64,000 bases of DNA, from NCBI GenBank assembly GCA_050084985.1, contig JBITNC010000001.1:208940001-209004000 (forward strand), read 5' to 3'. The position numbers and the translations under genes were made by a program. Below are positions 35,112-48,030 of the stretch, piece by piece. How positions within the stretch are numbered: position 1 is the first letter of the stretch; each line of letters opens with the position of its first letter. The notes beneath the pieces were generated by a model. The model worked only from the letters and a program-made list of their open reading frames with translations, was not told the origin of the DNA and searched no databases. The DNA comes from Nageia nagi. Taxonomy: Eukaryota > Pinophyta.

Positions 35112-35617
35112 TGTTAATACCAAAAAAGGAATTTTGATTTAATTAAAATAAATTTTATAGATATTTAACATGATTTATTTAATTTATTAAATAAATACTC
35201 TTTCCCATGTGCATTCTCATCTACCTTTATATTTTATGGTAACAGGTTAGCTTAGCATCATAATAAACCTGAGGAGCATCATAATAAAGGTGGAGGGATT
35301 TTGCATGATCAGAGATATGACATGACATGACATAACCTTAAATCCTTTATAGGTGTTAATATACTTGTAGTAATATTAATTGATATTTCTAAATGCCACC
35401 TATCATCTCTATATATGTTATACTCTAAGATCTACATTCCTATTATCTTTGATCCCTTCACAATTGAGATTTGGCACATTGAAGGTGGATGATGACATGA
35501 GTGAAAGGGTCAAGCATTCTAGAATTGTAAATAGGAACCATCATTTGGTTTCTAAATCCATTGATAGGTTTAAACATTCTATAAATAACCCTAATAATTA
35601 TCATTTTGGTTATAATA
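35112..35617 (+). repeat. 5' LTR of element E
   Basis: It starts TGTTAATACCAAAAAAGG and ends GGTTATAATA, mutated from GGTTATAACA. It aligns clearly with 52,427-53,114 but lacks about 180 bp present in that copy. It holds a (GACAT)n stretch at about 35,318-35,334 that reads (GATAT)n in the 3' LTR. Confidence 0.9.
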
Positions 35618-35634
35618 ATTGGTGAACTTGATTT
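35618..35634 (+). other. Primer binding site of element E
   Basis: ATTGGTGAACTTGATTT follows the 5' LTR and resembles the sites of B and C. Confidence 0.75.
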
Positions 35635-35672
35635 CTTTTTGATACATCATGTTATCCTTCACTAGTTATGTC

Positions 35673-35688
35673 AAAACCCTAGGGTTTT
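35673..35688 (+). promoter_or_regulatory. Perfect 16-bp palindrome in the leader of element E
   Basis: AAAACCCTAGGGTTTT, 56-71 nt after the LTR, is identical to the core of the leader palindrome of B although the surrounding leader is not. It lies 37 nt before the gag ATG at 35,726, comparable to the 38 nt in B. Confidence 0.72.
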
Positions 35689-36469
35689 AGATAGGAATAA
35701 TATCTTATTTTTAATGCTTTAGAAATGGATACACTCATTGATACATATCATAAAAATATTTAATAGCCTATTGTACCAAAAAAGAAGACTAGAGAATGTA
35801 AGAATTATAAAACTGCATCTAGAAGACAAAGTGAAAGAGTATACAAATTGCACCAACATGATGAATATGATAGCTCTTTAAAATATTATAGCCACATAGC
35901 TTAGAAATAAGTAAAAAGTAATTAAGATAACCTTTATGAGCTTCCATATAATGCCTTAGATATATTCATTAATATTTTTCCACACATAAGGTCAAAAAAT
36001 TTTAGCTACAAAATAATGTCTTCTTACCCTTTTTTTAATTCAAACTTTGCAAGAAGTTGATACTGAAGTAAACATCTCTCTAAGAATAACCCTTATTTTG
36101 ATACTAAATATACCAAATAAGAGGTATTATTATTCAATAAATTGAATTTAGGATATGATGTTATTCCATTATAAATAAGCTTATAAATATTCAAACCTTC
36201 CGAAGTTCCTTTGTTACAGTTTCCTCATATCTAATACTATTCTCAAACATTAATTCTAATCTAAATCATTGTACTCTTACAATCATAGCAATGATACTAT
36301 ACTAGCACCACCACTCTTATTACCTAATAAGAATCATGTTTTAATTTTTATAATCATAGGTTTCCATTCCATAGGCACTCTAACTATGATGAAGAGTTTG
36401 AAGATAACATTAATGAAGAAGACTTGGTTGATATCTTAGAAAGTGAAGAAATCCCCAAAGGCCACCCAT

Positions 36470-37598
36470 ACTTAAAATCATGGATGGATGAACCTAATAT
36501 AGCAATTGTATTAGGTATGTGAAGAATATAAAATTGGTAAAATGCAAAATTTGATATCCTAAATAGAGAACTAAATTTTCTAAAGCTTAACTTAGAATAC
36601 AAAGCTACTAAACCAGAATGTCAAATAGAGTTGGTTGAAAATTTGGTAAGAATTTTAGAACCAAAAAAGGCTTATTATTTTGGTCTATTTGTAGGTTTAT
36701 CAAAGGAAACATATACAAATATTGGTGAACCATTACTACTTACACCTTTATATGATGCATTGCAATAATTTCTATAGTTAAAACATTAAAAGGATTCTAG
36801 CATGGCATGCATAAACATGTTTGTACCTATGGTTCCAAGAGGTAGTGACAATACATTTTTCCATCACATATGCCAAGTAAGACATGAAAAATAAGTAATA
36901 TTTATTATGTTTCATGGTCATTTAGTCTTAGAGTACTTTTGTAAATATATAACTTAGATTCCATTTCATTTAAACATGATGATGACTTGTTGGCTAAATT
37001 ATTTTCTCTTAGCTTAAAAGATGAATCATTCTTATGGTTTAATAATCTACCTAATGAAATTACGACATGTTTTTATGAAGTTTTTAAAGCTTTCTTAGAT
37101 AATATATTTTATTAATAATGTAAGAACCATCTCCTTTAGACATGTATAACCTAAAATAGAAATAAGTCCAACTTTTTAGTGAGTTCATTATTGAGTGGTC
37201 CAAAATATCCATCCAAGTTCAAATCCCTACCAAAGAAAAGAAGCATATCCTATTTTTAGCATTATTTTCATCTTATAAGCATGACTTATCAAATTCTTAG
37301 AATTACCCATATGATAAAATCATAATATAAAATGATCAATAAAGAGGTCCACCATAATTCCTTCAATGAACCCTTATCCTAGCTAAATTTAATCTAAACC
37401 TGTGCTTCTCTTGATAAACCTACAAAGAACCATCACCATAATCCCAAAGTTAAAATGATAGCTTATGTAAGACATAATTATATTTAATTTTAGAGACCTG
37501 AAAAGTCATGTAGGTAATATACCAAGTTCTATAAGGACATTAGTGAAGTATTAGATGCCTTAGTAGCCATGAACTTGGTCTATTATCTACCACTAAAG
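36470..37598 (+). repeat. Tandem duplication in E gag, copy 1
   Basis: It differs from copy 2 at about ten substitutions and two single-base indels over 1.13 kb, close to 1%. The junction lies in CTAAAGGCCTTAAATC near 37,598. Confidence 0.92.
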
Positions 37599-38729
37599 GC
37601 CTTAAATCATGGATGGATGAACCTACTCTAGCAATTGTATTAGGTATGTGAAGAATATAAAATTGGTAAAATGAAAAATTTGATATCCTAAATAGAGAAC
37701 TAAATTTTCTAAAGCTTAACTTAGAATACAAAGCTACTAAACCAGAATGTCAAATAGAGTTGGTTGAAAATTTGGTAAGAATTTTAGAACCAAAAAAGGT
37801 TTATTATTTTGGTCTATTTGTAGGTTTAGCAAAGGAAACATATACAAATATTGGTGAACCATTACTACTTACACCTTTATATGATGCATTGCAATAATTT
37901 CTATAGTTAAAACATTAAAAGGATTCTAGCATGGCATGCATAAACATGTTTGTACCGATGGTTCCAAGAGGTAGTGACAATACATTTTTCCATCACATAT
38001 GCCAAGTAAGACATGAAAAATAAGTAATATTTATTATGTTTCATGGTCATTCTAGTCTTAGAGTACTTTTGTAAATATATAACTTAGATTCCATTTCATT
38101 TAAACATGATGATGACTTGTTGGCTAAATTATTTTCTCTTAGCTTAAAAGATGAATCATTCTTATGGTTTAATAATCTACCTAATGAAATCACTACATGT
38201 TTTTATGAAGTTTTTAAAGCTTTCTTAGATCAATATATTTTATTAATAATGTAAGAACCATCTCCTTTAGACATGTATATCCTAAAATAGAAATAAGTCC
38301 AACTTTTTAGTGAGTTCATTATTGAGTGGTCCAAAATATCCATCCAAGTTCAAATCCCTACCAAAGAAAAGAAGCATATCCTATTTTTAGCATTATTTTC
38401 ATCTTATAAGCATGACTTATCAAATTCTTAGAATTACCCATATGATAAAATCATAATATAAAATGATCAATAAAGAGGTCCACCATAATTCCTTCAATGA
38501 ACCCTTATCCTAGCTAAATTTAATCTAAACCTGTGCTTCTCTTGATAAACCTACAAAGAACCATCACCATAATCCCAAAGTTAAAATGATAGCTTATGTA
38601 AGACATAATTATATTTAATTTTAGAGACCCGAAAAGTCATGTAGGTAATATACCAAGTTCTATAAGGACATTAGTGAAGTATTAGATGCCTTAGTAGCCA
38701 TGAACTTGGTCTATTATCTACCACTAAAA
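37599..38729 (+). repeat. Tandem duplication in E gag, copy 2
   Basis: This is the second copy. After it the sequence continues uniquely into the zinc-knuckle region. The minus-strand frames at 36,384-36,602 and 37,540-37,731 are shadows of the two copies and begin with the same peptide. Confidence 0.92.
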
Positions 38730-39060
38730 AAGTCCCATGCATTAAACCTTAAGGCTATCAAGCAAACCCCTTTTGTAATTTCCATACAAGATTCAATCAT
38801 GCTACAAAGGAGTGTTTTCATCTAAGAAATATCATCCAATATTTACATGAAAAGGGTAAATTTAAGTTTTACCATGAAGTTTCAAATGAGGTTTTGTTGA
38901 AACAAAAGTTTAAACCAATGCAAGATAGTCTAGTACATCCATAGAACTAGAGGCTAACAATATTCAATAATCCATTTCTATAATTCAAGAAAGTGGAACT
39001 TGATGATGATGGCAAGAAGTTACAGACCAACAATATGAGTATCCCATAACCATAACCTTT

Positions 39061-40110
39061 TAAGACCCCTCATCCAAAATGGACCTATAAATTCTAGGTG
39101 AATATAGATAAAACCTATTTTGAATTCAAGGTAAAATTTCAAAAATAATGTAAATTATTAAGCAACTTTTGAATATTTTTGAAAAATAGATATAAAAATT
39201 TGGAAAAAACTTTTTGTTTTTAAAAATTATAGTAAATTTTTGAAAGCATAAAACATTTAGTATATAAAACTTTATATATATATATATAATTGAATGAATA
39301 AAATTTAAGTACAAAGTAATCTTTTCACCATGGATGATGTCTCCTAGTAGTGCTCAACCTTCCTGAGATTTTGGTGTAAGGAAAAAGTGGAAATCTTACA
39401 ACTTGATCAAAAATCAAGCTTAACAGGCTCTAATATTACAAATATGATTAAAAACCACATCTCCTTCACTTAGATAATACAATATTCAACCTTTACCTTG
39501 AATGGAATTAGAATTCCCTACAACTACAATGAATTTTCATTATAGTTATTTCCACCATGGAATATGTCTCCTTTAGGTTATTGTAATCATGGGGCATAGG
39601 GGAAAATATCCTTCTCACCTAGATTGAAGTCAAGAATAAACTAGCATTAGAAAATATTCAAGAATAGAGTTTCAATATAAAAGCTAACCATATTATTTTG
39701 TAAATTAATTGAGTAAAAAGAATTATATACATAATATTTAAAATGATGGAAAAAATTAACTTAAAATAAAACCATAAAATTATTACCAAATTGTTGCCAA
39801 CCATATCTGATTGAAATGGTAAGAAACCTCCATACATTTTGTTTACAAATAATTTTCTCCTATTTTGGATAGTGTTTTAGAATAATTTTTATCATTATTT
39901 GAAACTCTATCCTCAAATAGGTTGAAAAGATGTAGCTACTCTTCCTAAGAATCATCCTTCACTAAGCACTACCTAAAAAATGAATGAGAGATTATGTTGA
40001 AATGAATGACAAGTTGATATTTTATAGAAGGGTTTCATCCAAGACTTGTCATTCAAACTCATAAAAATATCAAAATATGATAGATGATAAGATATTTCAT
40101 GCATGGAAGA
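39061..40110 (+). other. Non-coding interior of element E after gag
   Basis: This is where protease and RT would be expected, but neither strand shows their motifs. CACCATGGATGATGTCTCCT (39,327) and CACCATGGAATATGTCTCCT (39,551) suggest a diverged duplicate about 220 bp apart. A (TA)n run lies at about 39,273-39,290. Confidence 0.5.
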
Positions 40111-40790
40111 GACATATCGCATGTGGAAGAGACTTATCATTCATACAAATGTATGAAGTATAGTCAAAATGCATCCAAACTATTTGCATTCATGATGCAA
40201 CAAATCCAAATGCATTCAAAATGTAACTAGTCTAGATGCCTTTCAAATACAATCATTCTAGATGCATTTAGAATGTGACTAGTTTAGTTGCATTCAGTAT
40301 GTAGCTAGTATAGATGCATTCTAAATGTAGTTAGTATAAATGTAGCTAGTCTAAATGTAGATAATTTAGATGCATTCAAAATGCAACCAGTATGGTTACA
40401 TTCAACATGCAACTGATCTAGATGCATTCTAAATGCAACTGATCTAGATGCATTCTAAATGTAGTTGATTTGGATGCATTTAAAATGTAGCTAATTTGGA
40501 TGCATTTGAAATGAAGCTAATCTAGATGAATTCAAAATGCATCCAATAGAGATGCATTTGGAATGTAACTGATCTAGATGTATTTGAAATGTAGTAATTC
40601 CAAATGCATTTAGAATGCATCCAAACCAATTATGTTCAAAATGCATTTATAGTGATTGTATTTGAAATGCATTTGAATTGACTACATTTTGAATGTATCT
40701 AGATTAGCTACATTCATAATACATTCATATCGATGTCATTTCTAGAATGCAATTGGACTAGTTGTATTCCAAATGCATACAGATTGGCTA
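40110..40790. repeat. 26-bp minisatellite rich in GATGCATT
   Basis: About 25 diverged copies of a unit like GATCTAGATGCATTCTAAATGC followed by AACT. The best copies (40,415-40,520) repeat at 26 bp. The motif TCTAGATGCAT is part of a palindromic TCTAGATGCATCTAGA pattern. Units drift in sequence and orientation toward the right end. Confidence 0.88.
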
Positions 40791-40939
40791 CACCTAGCAC
40801 TAAATGCTACCTCCAATTCACTAATATGTTGATGACATATGTTCAAATCTATAGTATGATTAATTCCCCCTCAATACATACCCTATCTACTATTTAATTT
40901 AGTTTATTTGAATGGAGATCATTATATAGTAAGGGAAGG

Positions 40940-43745
40940 AGCCATAGAAAGAGGGTTAAGAACTTACTAGGGAATATAGGATCAAATAATTAGGCAATGG
41001 AAAGTAGCTACAATGGATCTAGAAGTAGGAGAAAGGGTATTAACTTCAAGTCTCATCCAAACAATGATTTGATTCTTCTATTAGACCAAATGGATGATTT
41101 AGGCAAGGAATGGATGCACAAATCATCTTTACATGGGTTAATCTATATGCCTAAAATTCCTATAGAGAATGTGCCATTGGATAATATTATTAACAAGTAT
41201 GATATAAAAAATAATTTGACAACTATGGTATAGAAGAAGAAGAATTTTAGTTTTTCTTTCAACCCTAAAGACATAGGTCACTTAACTAGATTATTATTTT
41301 GAGGAGGAGAGCTTATGCATTCTGATATACTTATCAATAATGAAGATAAATGCTACCCATTGAGGAGAATTACAAAGTGAATATATATTTCTTACAAGGT
41401 ATGATTTTTTTGGAATACAAGTTTATTTTTATAGTTTAATTTTCATTCAACTAATTCATTCTAAATATTCATAATTTTGTTATTTAATTTGTAGTGATAA
41501 CCCATAAGATAAAAAGAGGTCTTCAAAGTTATTCAATTGAAAATGAATTTCTTTAGTCTTGAATGGAATTTTATATTTATAGATTGGTTCTTCAAGGAAA
41601 AATAAATGATACACCTTTTTGGGTAGTATCTTGTCTTATACCTTCCTTTGATGGGACTCAATTTGATTGGTCATCCTATATTTCATCTAAGATAAAGAAT
41701 GAGTTGAGTAGAGTAAAAATAATAGGTGTGGGTAAGGTACATACAACTAATTTCATTCTTTCCCTATACTATGAGGTATTATTTGATTTGAAGAAAACAC
41801 TAGCACCTACATCACATCATCAAATGATTTTGAAGATAGGTTTTTCTCCTATCTAGCTATAGGTTCATTGCATCCAATTTTAATACAAAATTTAAAAACC
41901 TTAATGTTTTATCTATTTTTATAATATTAATTAAATGCATTTTATTTCAAAAAAAATTTTGATGTTATGAAGGATAGAAGGGATGCTACTATTAGAGGAA
42001 AATAACCACAAGAAGTTCAAGGAGAATATGACATAGCATCTTAAGCTACTAGTTCTTGAACTGAATCTCAAAAGCATCGTAGGATTGGTAGATAGATGCA
42101 TGTCATTGATTCTAAGATATATGAAGAGAATATTGATAAGGAATCTTTTATTCATCCTTAATAATATCTATAATTGGCACCTATGCATGATAAGGAAGGT
42201 AAATTTTAAAATTGTATTTAGTTGAACCAAAATCATTTTTTTGTAAATGATTAAAATTACATGATGTAGATTTGGTTATTGAAAGAATGGTACATGATAT
42301 ACCCCCATTGCCTATCGTTGGTTGATCAAATTTTTAGGCCAATCCAAGTACACAATTATCTTAAGCACCTAGTATGAAATTTTTATTAACTAAGTTATTT
42401 CTATTTTTCATTTTTTGAAATTTTTTGGTGGATTTAAATAAATTACAATTTCTTTTTGTAGTTACCCTTCATAAAATACCTTTATAGTGGAGTAAATGTT
42501 TATTACCACCACCACCACAACAACAATAAAATAGAATGAGAGGAAGTATCCCTCAATCAAAATAAGCACTAGGAATAAGTCAGTAAGAGAGTTTTAAAGT
42601 TGAAAGTCATGTTACTTTTCCCCATACACATTTTGGCCTTGAGGTGCCAAATGATAGTTTATGCAATATAGAGATTGATTATTTGGATGATTAAATGTTG
42701 TATAATATATTTTTAGAATCTATTAGAACACCTATTATTACTAGCACACCAATATTTGAGGTAAAATATGCAATTGGATCATAGCAACCTGTGTACAAAG
42801 AACCTAAGCCCACTATGATAGTTGAGAGATAAGAAATACCCTCAAAATATTAGGAAAAAAAGACAAAGAATTAAGAGATGAAGCTTTAGATTTCAAAAAT
42901 TCAATTGATGTGATAGAATCTACCTTGAAAAATGTTAAACAATTCCTCATTCTAGATTTGAAAAAAATTAATTATATGGGAGAAATAGGAAAAAATATTA
43001 ATTCAAGAGATAAATGTCTAGTATCATAATCATTTTTGTAAGGATAAGTTGTATGAGATCATTGAAGCTATATAAGGTCATTGCACACAACTTGATTATC
43101 ATTAATTATTTGATGAAAGATGCAAAGGAGAGGATTTTTAAGTTTCAAAAGAGAATAGTTGATGACATTCTAAAGATGGCTTTGGATAGGCTAAAAAATA
43201 TCAATGTTTAAGCCCAAGTTTATTTTGATAAATGGACATATGATCAAAAATTATTGAATACATCAAATGTAAAAAAGAAAAGAGCTTATATAAGTTTTAA
43301 CAATTAGAATTAAAATTATATTTTCATGGTATTTTTCATAATGTTTTAAAGTTATATCAACAATTTTAATTTTGAATATAAGAAAGATATGAACACTTAA
43401 AGAACATAGTGAAAGTGATTAAACAACATCTCAAAAATGCAAAGCCATTTATACTTGAATTATTAGAGAAAAGAAATAATATTGCTCAACTTCAACACAT
43501 AAATTAACTTTTAAAATTGATCACCCAAGAACACAACATGGATTACAAGATTTTGTTTAAGAAGAAAATTGAGAATACTTAATTTGTGCAATGTAGTAAT
43601 GTTGATCCAAAGAAGGAAGAGCATAATATTCTATAAAAAATGGATTCAATTGTTATCAATTTATGAAAGAAAAATGTATTTGAGAGAGAAGAAATTGAAG
43701 AGTATGTAGAAGCATCAGCCTCAGCTCAATAAACACTAGCTTGAA
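40940..43745 (+). pseudogene. Accessory reading frame of element E, unknown family
   Basis: Three readable blocks run in the same direction. Block 1 (about 40,997-41,398) contains SRSRRKGINFKSHPNNDLIL and FSFNPKDIGHLTRLLF, and ends at a splice-donor-like AAG/GTATGA. A TTTGTAG acceptor lies at 41,488-41,494. Block 2 (41,500-41,860) reads FYIYRLVLQGKINDTPFWVV and FDGTQFDWSSYISSKIKNEL. Block 3 (42,830-43,740) is Lys/Glu/Leu-rich and coiled-coil-like, ending EEYVEASASA. Block 2 has the flavour of the N-terminal domains of plant retrotransposon-borne unknown proteins. I cannot name it and infer no function. Stops are again mostly TAG/TAA. Confidence 0.5.
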
Positions 43746-44099
43746 GTGGAAGATCTTTTTACTTTTAGTTAAATATTATTATTTTGGAAAATTGGCAATG
43801 TGGGAGGTTTTCCATTTTATTGAAGACTTTTATATAACTTATTATATCATTTTGGATTATATAACATGTGTTTAAATCATGGATTATGGTAATTACTAAA
43901 TGATTTTAATGTTATTATCCTTTTAAAATTATGGTTGTCCAATATAATTAGAATATTAAAAACCTATTTACTTGATTACAAATTTACAATAGTTTTTTTT
44001 AGTACCTAACAAAATTGATTTTTAATTTGTATTTTTTTATCTTATTGTATGAAGTCTGATGATTTATATTTTTTATTAGAAAAAAAGAGTTGTACTTTA

Positions 44100-44345
44100 T
44101 CCAAATGCAATATATTGCACCCAGATTAGATGCATATAAATACATCTAACCTAGATGAAATTACTTGTGTCCTACCTAGCTATAATTACTTTCATCCTAC
44201 CTAGCTACATTTACATGCATCTAGTCTAGATGCATGTTGTTGTAGCCAAGTTAGATGCATATGGTTACAACTAGTTTGTCTGCAACAACATGCATTCAAC
44301 TTGGCTATAAAACTAGTTCAACTACAACTACATGCAAATCATTAT
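44100..44345. repeat. Short array of TAGATGCAT/CTAGCTA motifs
   Basis: Roughly nine diverged copies of 24-28 bp carry GATGCAT or CATGCATC and ACCTAGCTA. It shares the GATGCAT core with the array at 40.1 kb and the CCTAGCTATA core with the array at 47.5 kb. Confidence 0.65.
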
Positions 44346-44623
44346 ATCATATCACATACAGTTTACAAATGCTAACTTATAAAAAAATAAAAGTAAAATA
44401 AAAATATCATATAAGGTTTACTACATGCTAATCATATCATATATAGTTTAGAAATTAAAGTAAAAAAATAATTTATATAATCAAATAATAGTTTAAATAA
44501 TGCATCACACATAGAAAATTTGATATTCAAAAATATCAAATAATATTATTAAACCTTTCAATCTATATGAAATTAAAATATATTATACCAACAATGGAAT
44601 TGATTGATTAAACTAAATTAAAA

Positions 44624-47060
44624 TTATGCATTTGTATTTTCTTCATCTTCATCTTCATATCCCTCTTGCATATAAAATAATCCCTTTTCAACAATTTGTT
44701 GGTAAAACTCATCTTTTTTACTTATTTCAACTTCCCTATTTTTAGCATCTTTAGCACATTCAATCTGTATTGCTCCTCTCTTATTTATAATCAAATCCCA
44801 TATAGAAATAACTCTATCATATGGAAAATTGTCTAAGGAATATTTAGATGTATACATTCTTAAATATATTTCCAAATTCTTATCCAATTTGTTGAGAACT
44901 TTTGATATGATATAAGTGAAAGAACTAAAAACTTGTTCATATTTAATAGATCCCAAAATCATAGTCTAAAATAATTCATATAGGAAAAATATTCACCTAT
45001 TAATGTCTATAGTATTGTACTCAGATATAGTCTACCCCATAATCATACTATTGAGCCATTTTCATTCAATTTAGTCAATTACTTGTATTGTTCATACATA
45101 GTATTACTAAATTAGTTGGATTGATCTATCAACTTTTTCTTATCAAAAATACTAGGAATTTTAATACCATTGATTTCAACTTGTTGACAAAATTATTTCA
45201 TGAGATTACTAACATATTTATTATATATTGAATTCATGTAGCTGCTATTTGTTGACCAAAAATGTGGGTGCATAATATGCACTGACTTGTCTAAATCATC
45301 CTTACTAAACTGATCTCTTATTTCACTTGAAACTATTTCTGATGCTTTTCACAATTTTCTTCTTACATTAGAAATGAGATTATTAAATAATTATGATGTC
45401 ATAGGCATTTCTTCTAAAACTTCAACATAAATATCATCTCTCCTATAATAACAATGCATTGGGATCAATTTATCATGAACACTTATACAAAGCTTACCCA
45501 TGATATCAAATTTCAATAAACTTTTTGAATGTTTCAAATCAATGATAGATTACCATGCCTCAATCTATCACCCATAAAGTTATCTTTGTAAGGACACAAG
45601 TTGTCTAGAATAAGACAAGTGTATTTTCTTTCCCTTACAAAATCAACAATATAAATGTCTTTTTTTAATCTATTTTCATCACATTGTGCATTTCTTTAAA
45701 CATTGGTAGAATTCCACATAAAGTGAATAACATTTCAATATCTAATAACCTATATAATATACCTTTTGTTTTATCAACTTTTGTTCAATTTTCTCATATA
45801 TACCCACTTAATGAGACATTCTTTGCATACTCTTAGTGTATGTAGATACAAATAAATCCATATAGTATCAACATCATTAAGTATTTTTTTACCATCCGTT
45901 AGACCCTCAGTAAATTTTTGAAATTATGCAATCCTCTTCAAACTATATGCAAAATAAGAATGAATATTATGAACCAATTCCTCCATCTTAGCAATAATTT
46001 CAAAATTGGTAACTATTTTGTATGAAATATTCATTTTATATGTCATCCAATGAATTTCTATCATGTATGAAGCATATGTTATTTGAGGCTTAACACAAAG
46101 TCTATTTTTATTTTCTTGCATTATAGTTGTACTACCAGTCTCAAAATTTATCAACTTCATAGCTATGTCATAATTATCCATCCTTGTTATTTACTATAAA
46201 ACTAACAACAAGATTGCATAAATTTTCAAAATTACAACTTTGAGATTATTTTTGGATTGCTAGTAAGTCAGGTTCTCTAATATGTTTAGATTCTTGAAAT
46301 GTATAAACATGTAAACAAACTAAATAAGTATGATAAAACATAATAACCTCATCTAGGTATAATGAAATAAATTTTGCATCTTTTAACTTTTATTACAAAT
46401 CCTACATATTTTACATTTTCTCACAAATTTTGCATCTCAACAATTGTAATACTATTTGCAATATTCCATGCACTACTCTTAGACCAATGGTATTGTGGTA
46501 GTTAAAAATTTTGTATACCAAAAAAATAGAGAAACTCTTTATATTATGAAATATCTAAAATAGCTCTACCATTTTTTAAAATTTGAAATAAAATAGAAAA
46601 TTCTATAGTCTTAGTATTTAGATTTCCTTGATTGGCTTTATTTATATATTGATTTATTATTCCATCTCTTTTAGAAATTTTTTTCCTTTTGTTCATCTCT
46701 TTTTCATACATCCTTTGATATTTTAGATGAAAGCATTCTATTTTATCTTTTTTCTTAATAATCCTTATTAACTTACCATCTACTTCTTCGTACTAATACT
46801 TTTTCCCACAATATTTTTGAATTATATCTTTTTTTAGTTGCATTCTATGTTCTTTTTTTACGTAATTACAACATATGTATCTGCATTTTGTAGTTTTTTC
46901 AAAACTATTTTTAGGAATTACAAGTTCTATTAAAGGATATGTTCCAACCCATTCATTCTAAAATATTCTACTTATAGTCCATTTGCTTTTTCTCTTTCTA
47001 TTGGATGACTTTTTGCCACTTGTATGTTCTTGACATCCTTTCTTATTATCATCATTCTTA
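44624..47060 (-). pseudogene. hAT-like transposase relic
   Basis: Blocks in order on the minus strand match plant hAT-like (BED-finger, zinc finger 862-like) transposases. From 46,990 down come NEWVGTYPLIELV and a Cys-containing KCRYICCNYVKKEH finger remnant. Then ILFQILKNGRAILDIS and a HWSKSSAWNIA block lead to YLDEVIMFYHTYLVCLHVYT near 46,340 (the equivalent of CDEVTTVDNQSWISIHVY). Next are HSYFAYSLKRIA and KILNDVDTIWI (the KILxNVKTRWIS block) at 45,980-45,860. At 44,962-44,624 is the C-terminal dimerisation block ILGSIKYEQVFSSFTYI, LEIYLRMYTSKYSLDNFPYDRVI. The transposase cut and pasted its own DNA element. Stops and frameshifts break it. Terminal inverted repeats were not located. Confidence 0.78.
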
Positions 47061-47469
47061 TTAGTAGGTTCTTATTCATTGAGATTGAAATTCATCAAAC
47101 ATTTCATCATTGGATATGTATTTTTCAAGGTGAGTGACATTTGGTGTATTTTTTGTATCAAAATATTCCTAATTTTAATGCATTTTAAACTATCTTCATT
47201 AAATAGTACAATTTATAATAAGGTTAAAATACAAAATTTAAGTGAGTGTAGCTTCTATAACAAGAGTTGGATACTACATCTTTTTTGGATATTTAAAATA
47301 TGAAAAAAATGATTTTAGATTTTATGGAAGTATCTCTTACTAGACCTTCATTACCACTAAGCTTTACATTACTCTTAGAAGTGAATTGGATTTCATCTAA
47401 ATTGGATGTAGATATTTCTTCCTATTTGGATGTAGGTTACAAGGAAATGCTTATTAAATGGAGGCAAGT

Positions 47470-48030
47470 TATGAATAGATATAGGTTTTGACCTAGCTAT
47501 AGAGGAAATGCTTTCAATATTTCTATATGGGAAATGCTTTCAACCTAGAAATAGAGTAAATTCTTCTAATCTAGTAGCAAAGGAAATGCTTTTGACTCAA
47601 AAGTAGAGGAAATACTTCTTGCCTAGTAGTATAGGAAATGCTTCATACCTAACTATAAAGGAAATGCTTCCAACTTGGCTATAGAAGAAATGCTTTTGAC
47701 TTTATAGCATAGGAAATGCTTTCAACTCAGTAGTAGATGAAATGATCCTAACTTGATTATAAAGGAAATGATTTTGATCTAGTTGAAGAGTAAATGCTTC
47801 CTATCCAACTATAGAGGAAATGCTTTTGACTAGCTATAGAGGAAATGCTTCTAACCTAATTATAAAGGATATTATTTTGACTTAGCTATAAAGGAGATGC
47901 TTTTGATCTAGTTGCAAAGGATATGCACCCTACTTGACTACAAAGGTAATGCTCTCAACCTAGCTATAGAGAAAATGCTCTCAACTTAGCTATAGAGGAA
48001 ATACTTTTAACCTAGCTGCAACATTTTGGA
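47470..48030. repeat. 30-bp minisatellite, about 18 copies
   Basis: Units follow the pattern AACCTAGCTATAGAGGAAATGC then TTTTG, with a period close to 30 bp. Most AGGAAATGCTT cores are intact. Its right edge is near CTAGCTGCAACATTTTGG (about 48,030). Confidence 0.92.

Larger units (their letters stand above)
35726..39060 (+). pseudogene. gag of element E with an internal tandem duplication
   Basis: It starts at MDTLIDTYHKNI (35,726). After an N-terminal Lys-rich part and an acidic stretch (EEFEDNINEEDLVDILESEE) comes the gag core: FLWFNNLPNEITTCFYEVFKA, PSPLDMYNLK and FSEFIIEWSKISIQVQIPTKEK. The end carries a zinc-knuckle relative near 38,770-38,850 (CNFHTRFNHATKECFHLRNII), of the Tat type. 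The 1.13-kb segment at 36,470-37,598 is repeated at 37,599-38,729, so the core appears twice. Many stops, mostly TAG, are shared by both copies. The protein would have been a capsid, but this frame is dead. Confidence 0.85.

Noticed and set aside
36384-37731. Two minus-strand frames sharing the same N-terminal peptide, as if paralogous genes
   Set aside because: They are antisense shadows of the tandemly duplicated gag segment of element E.
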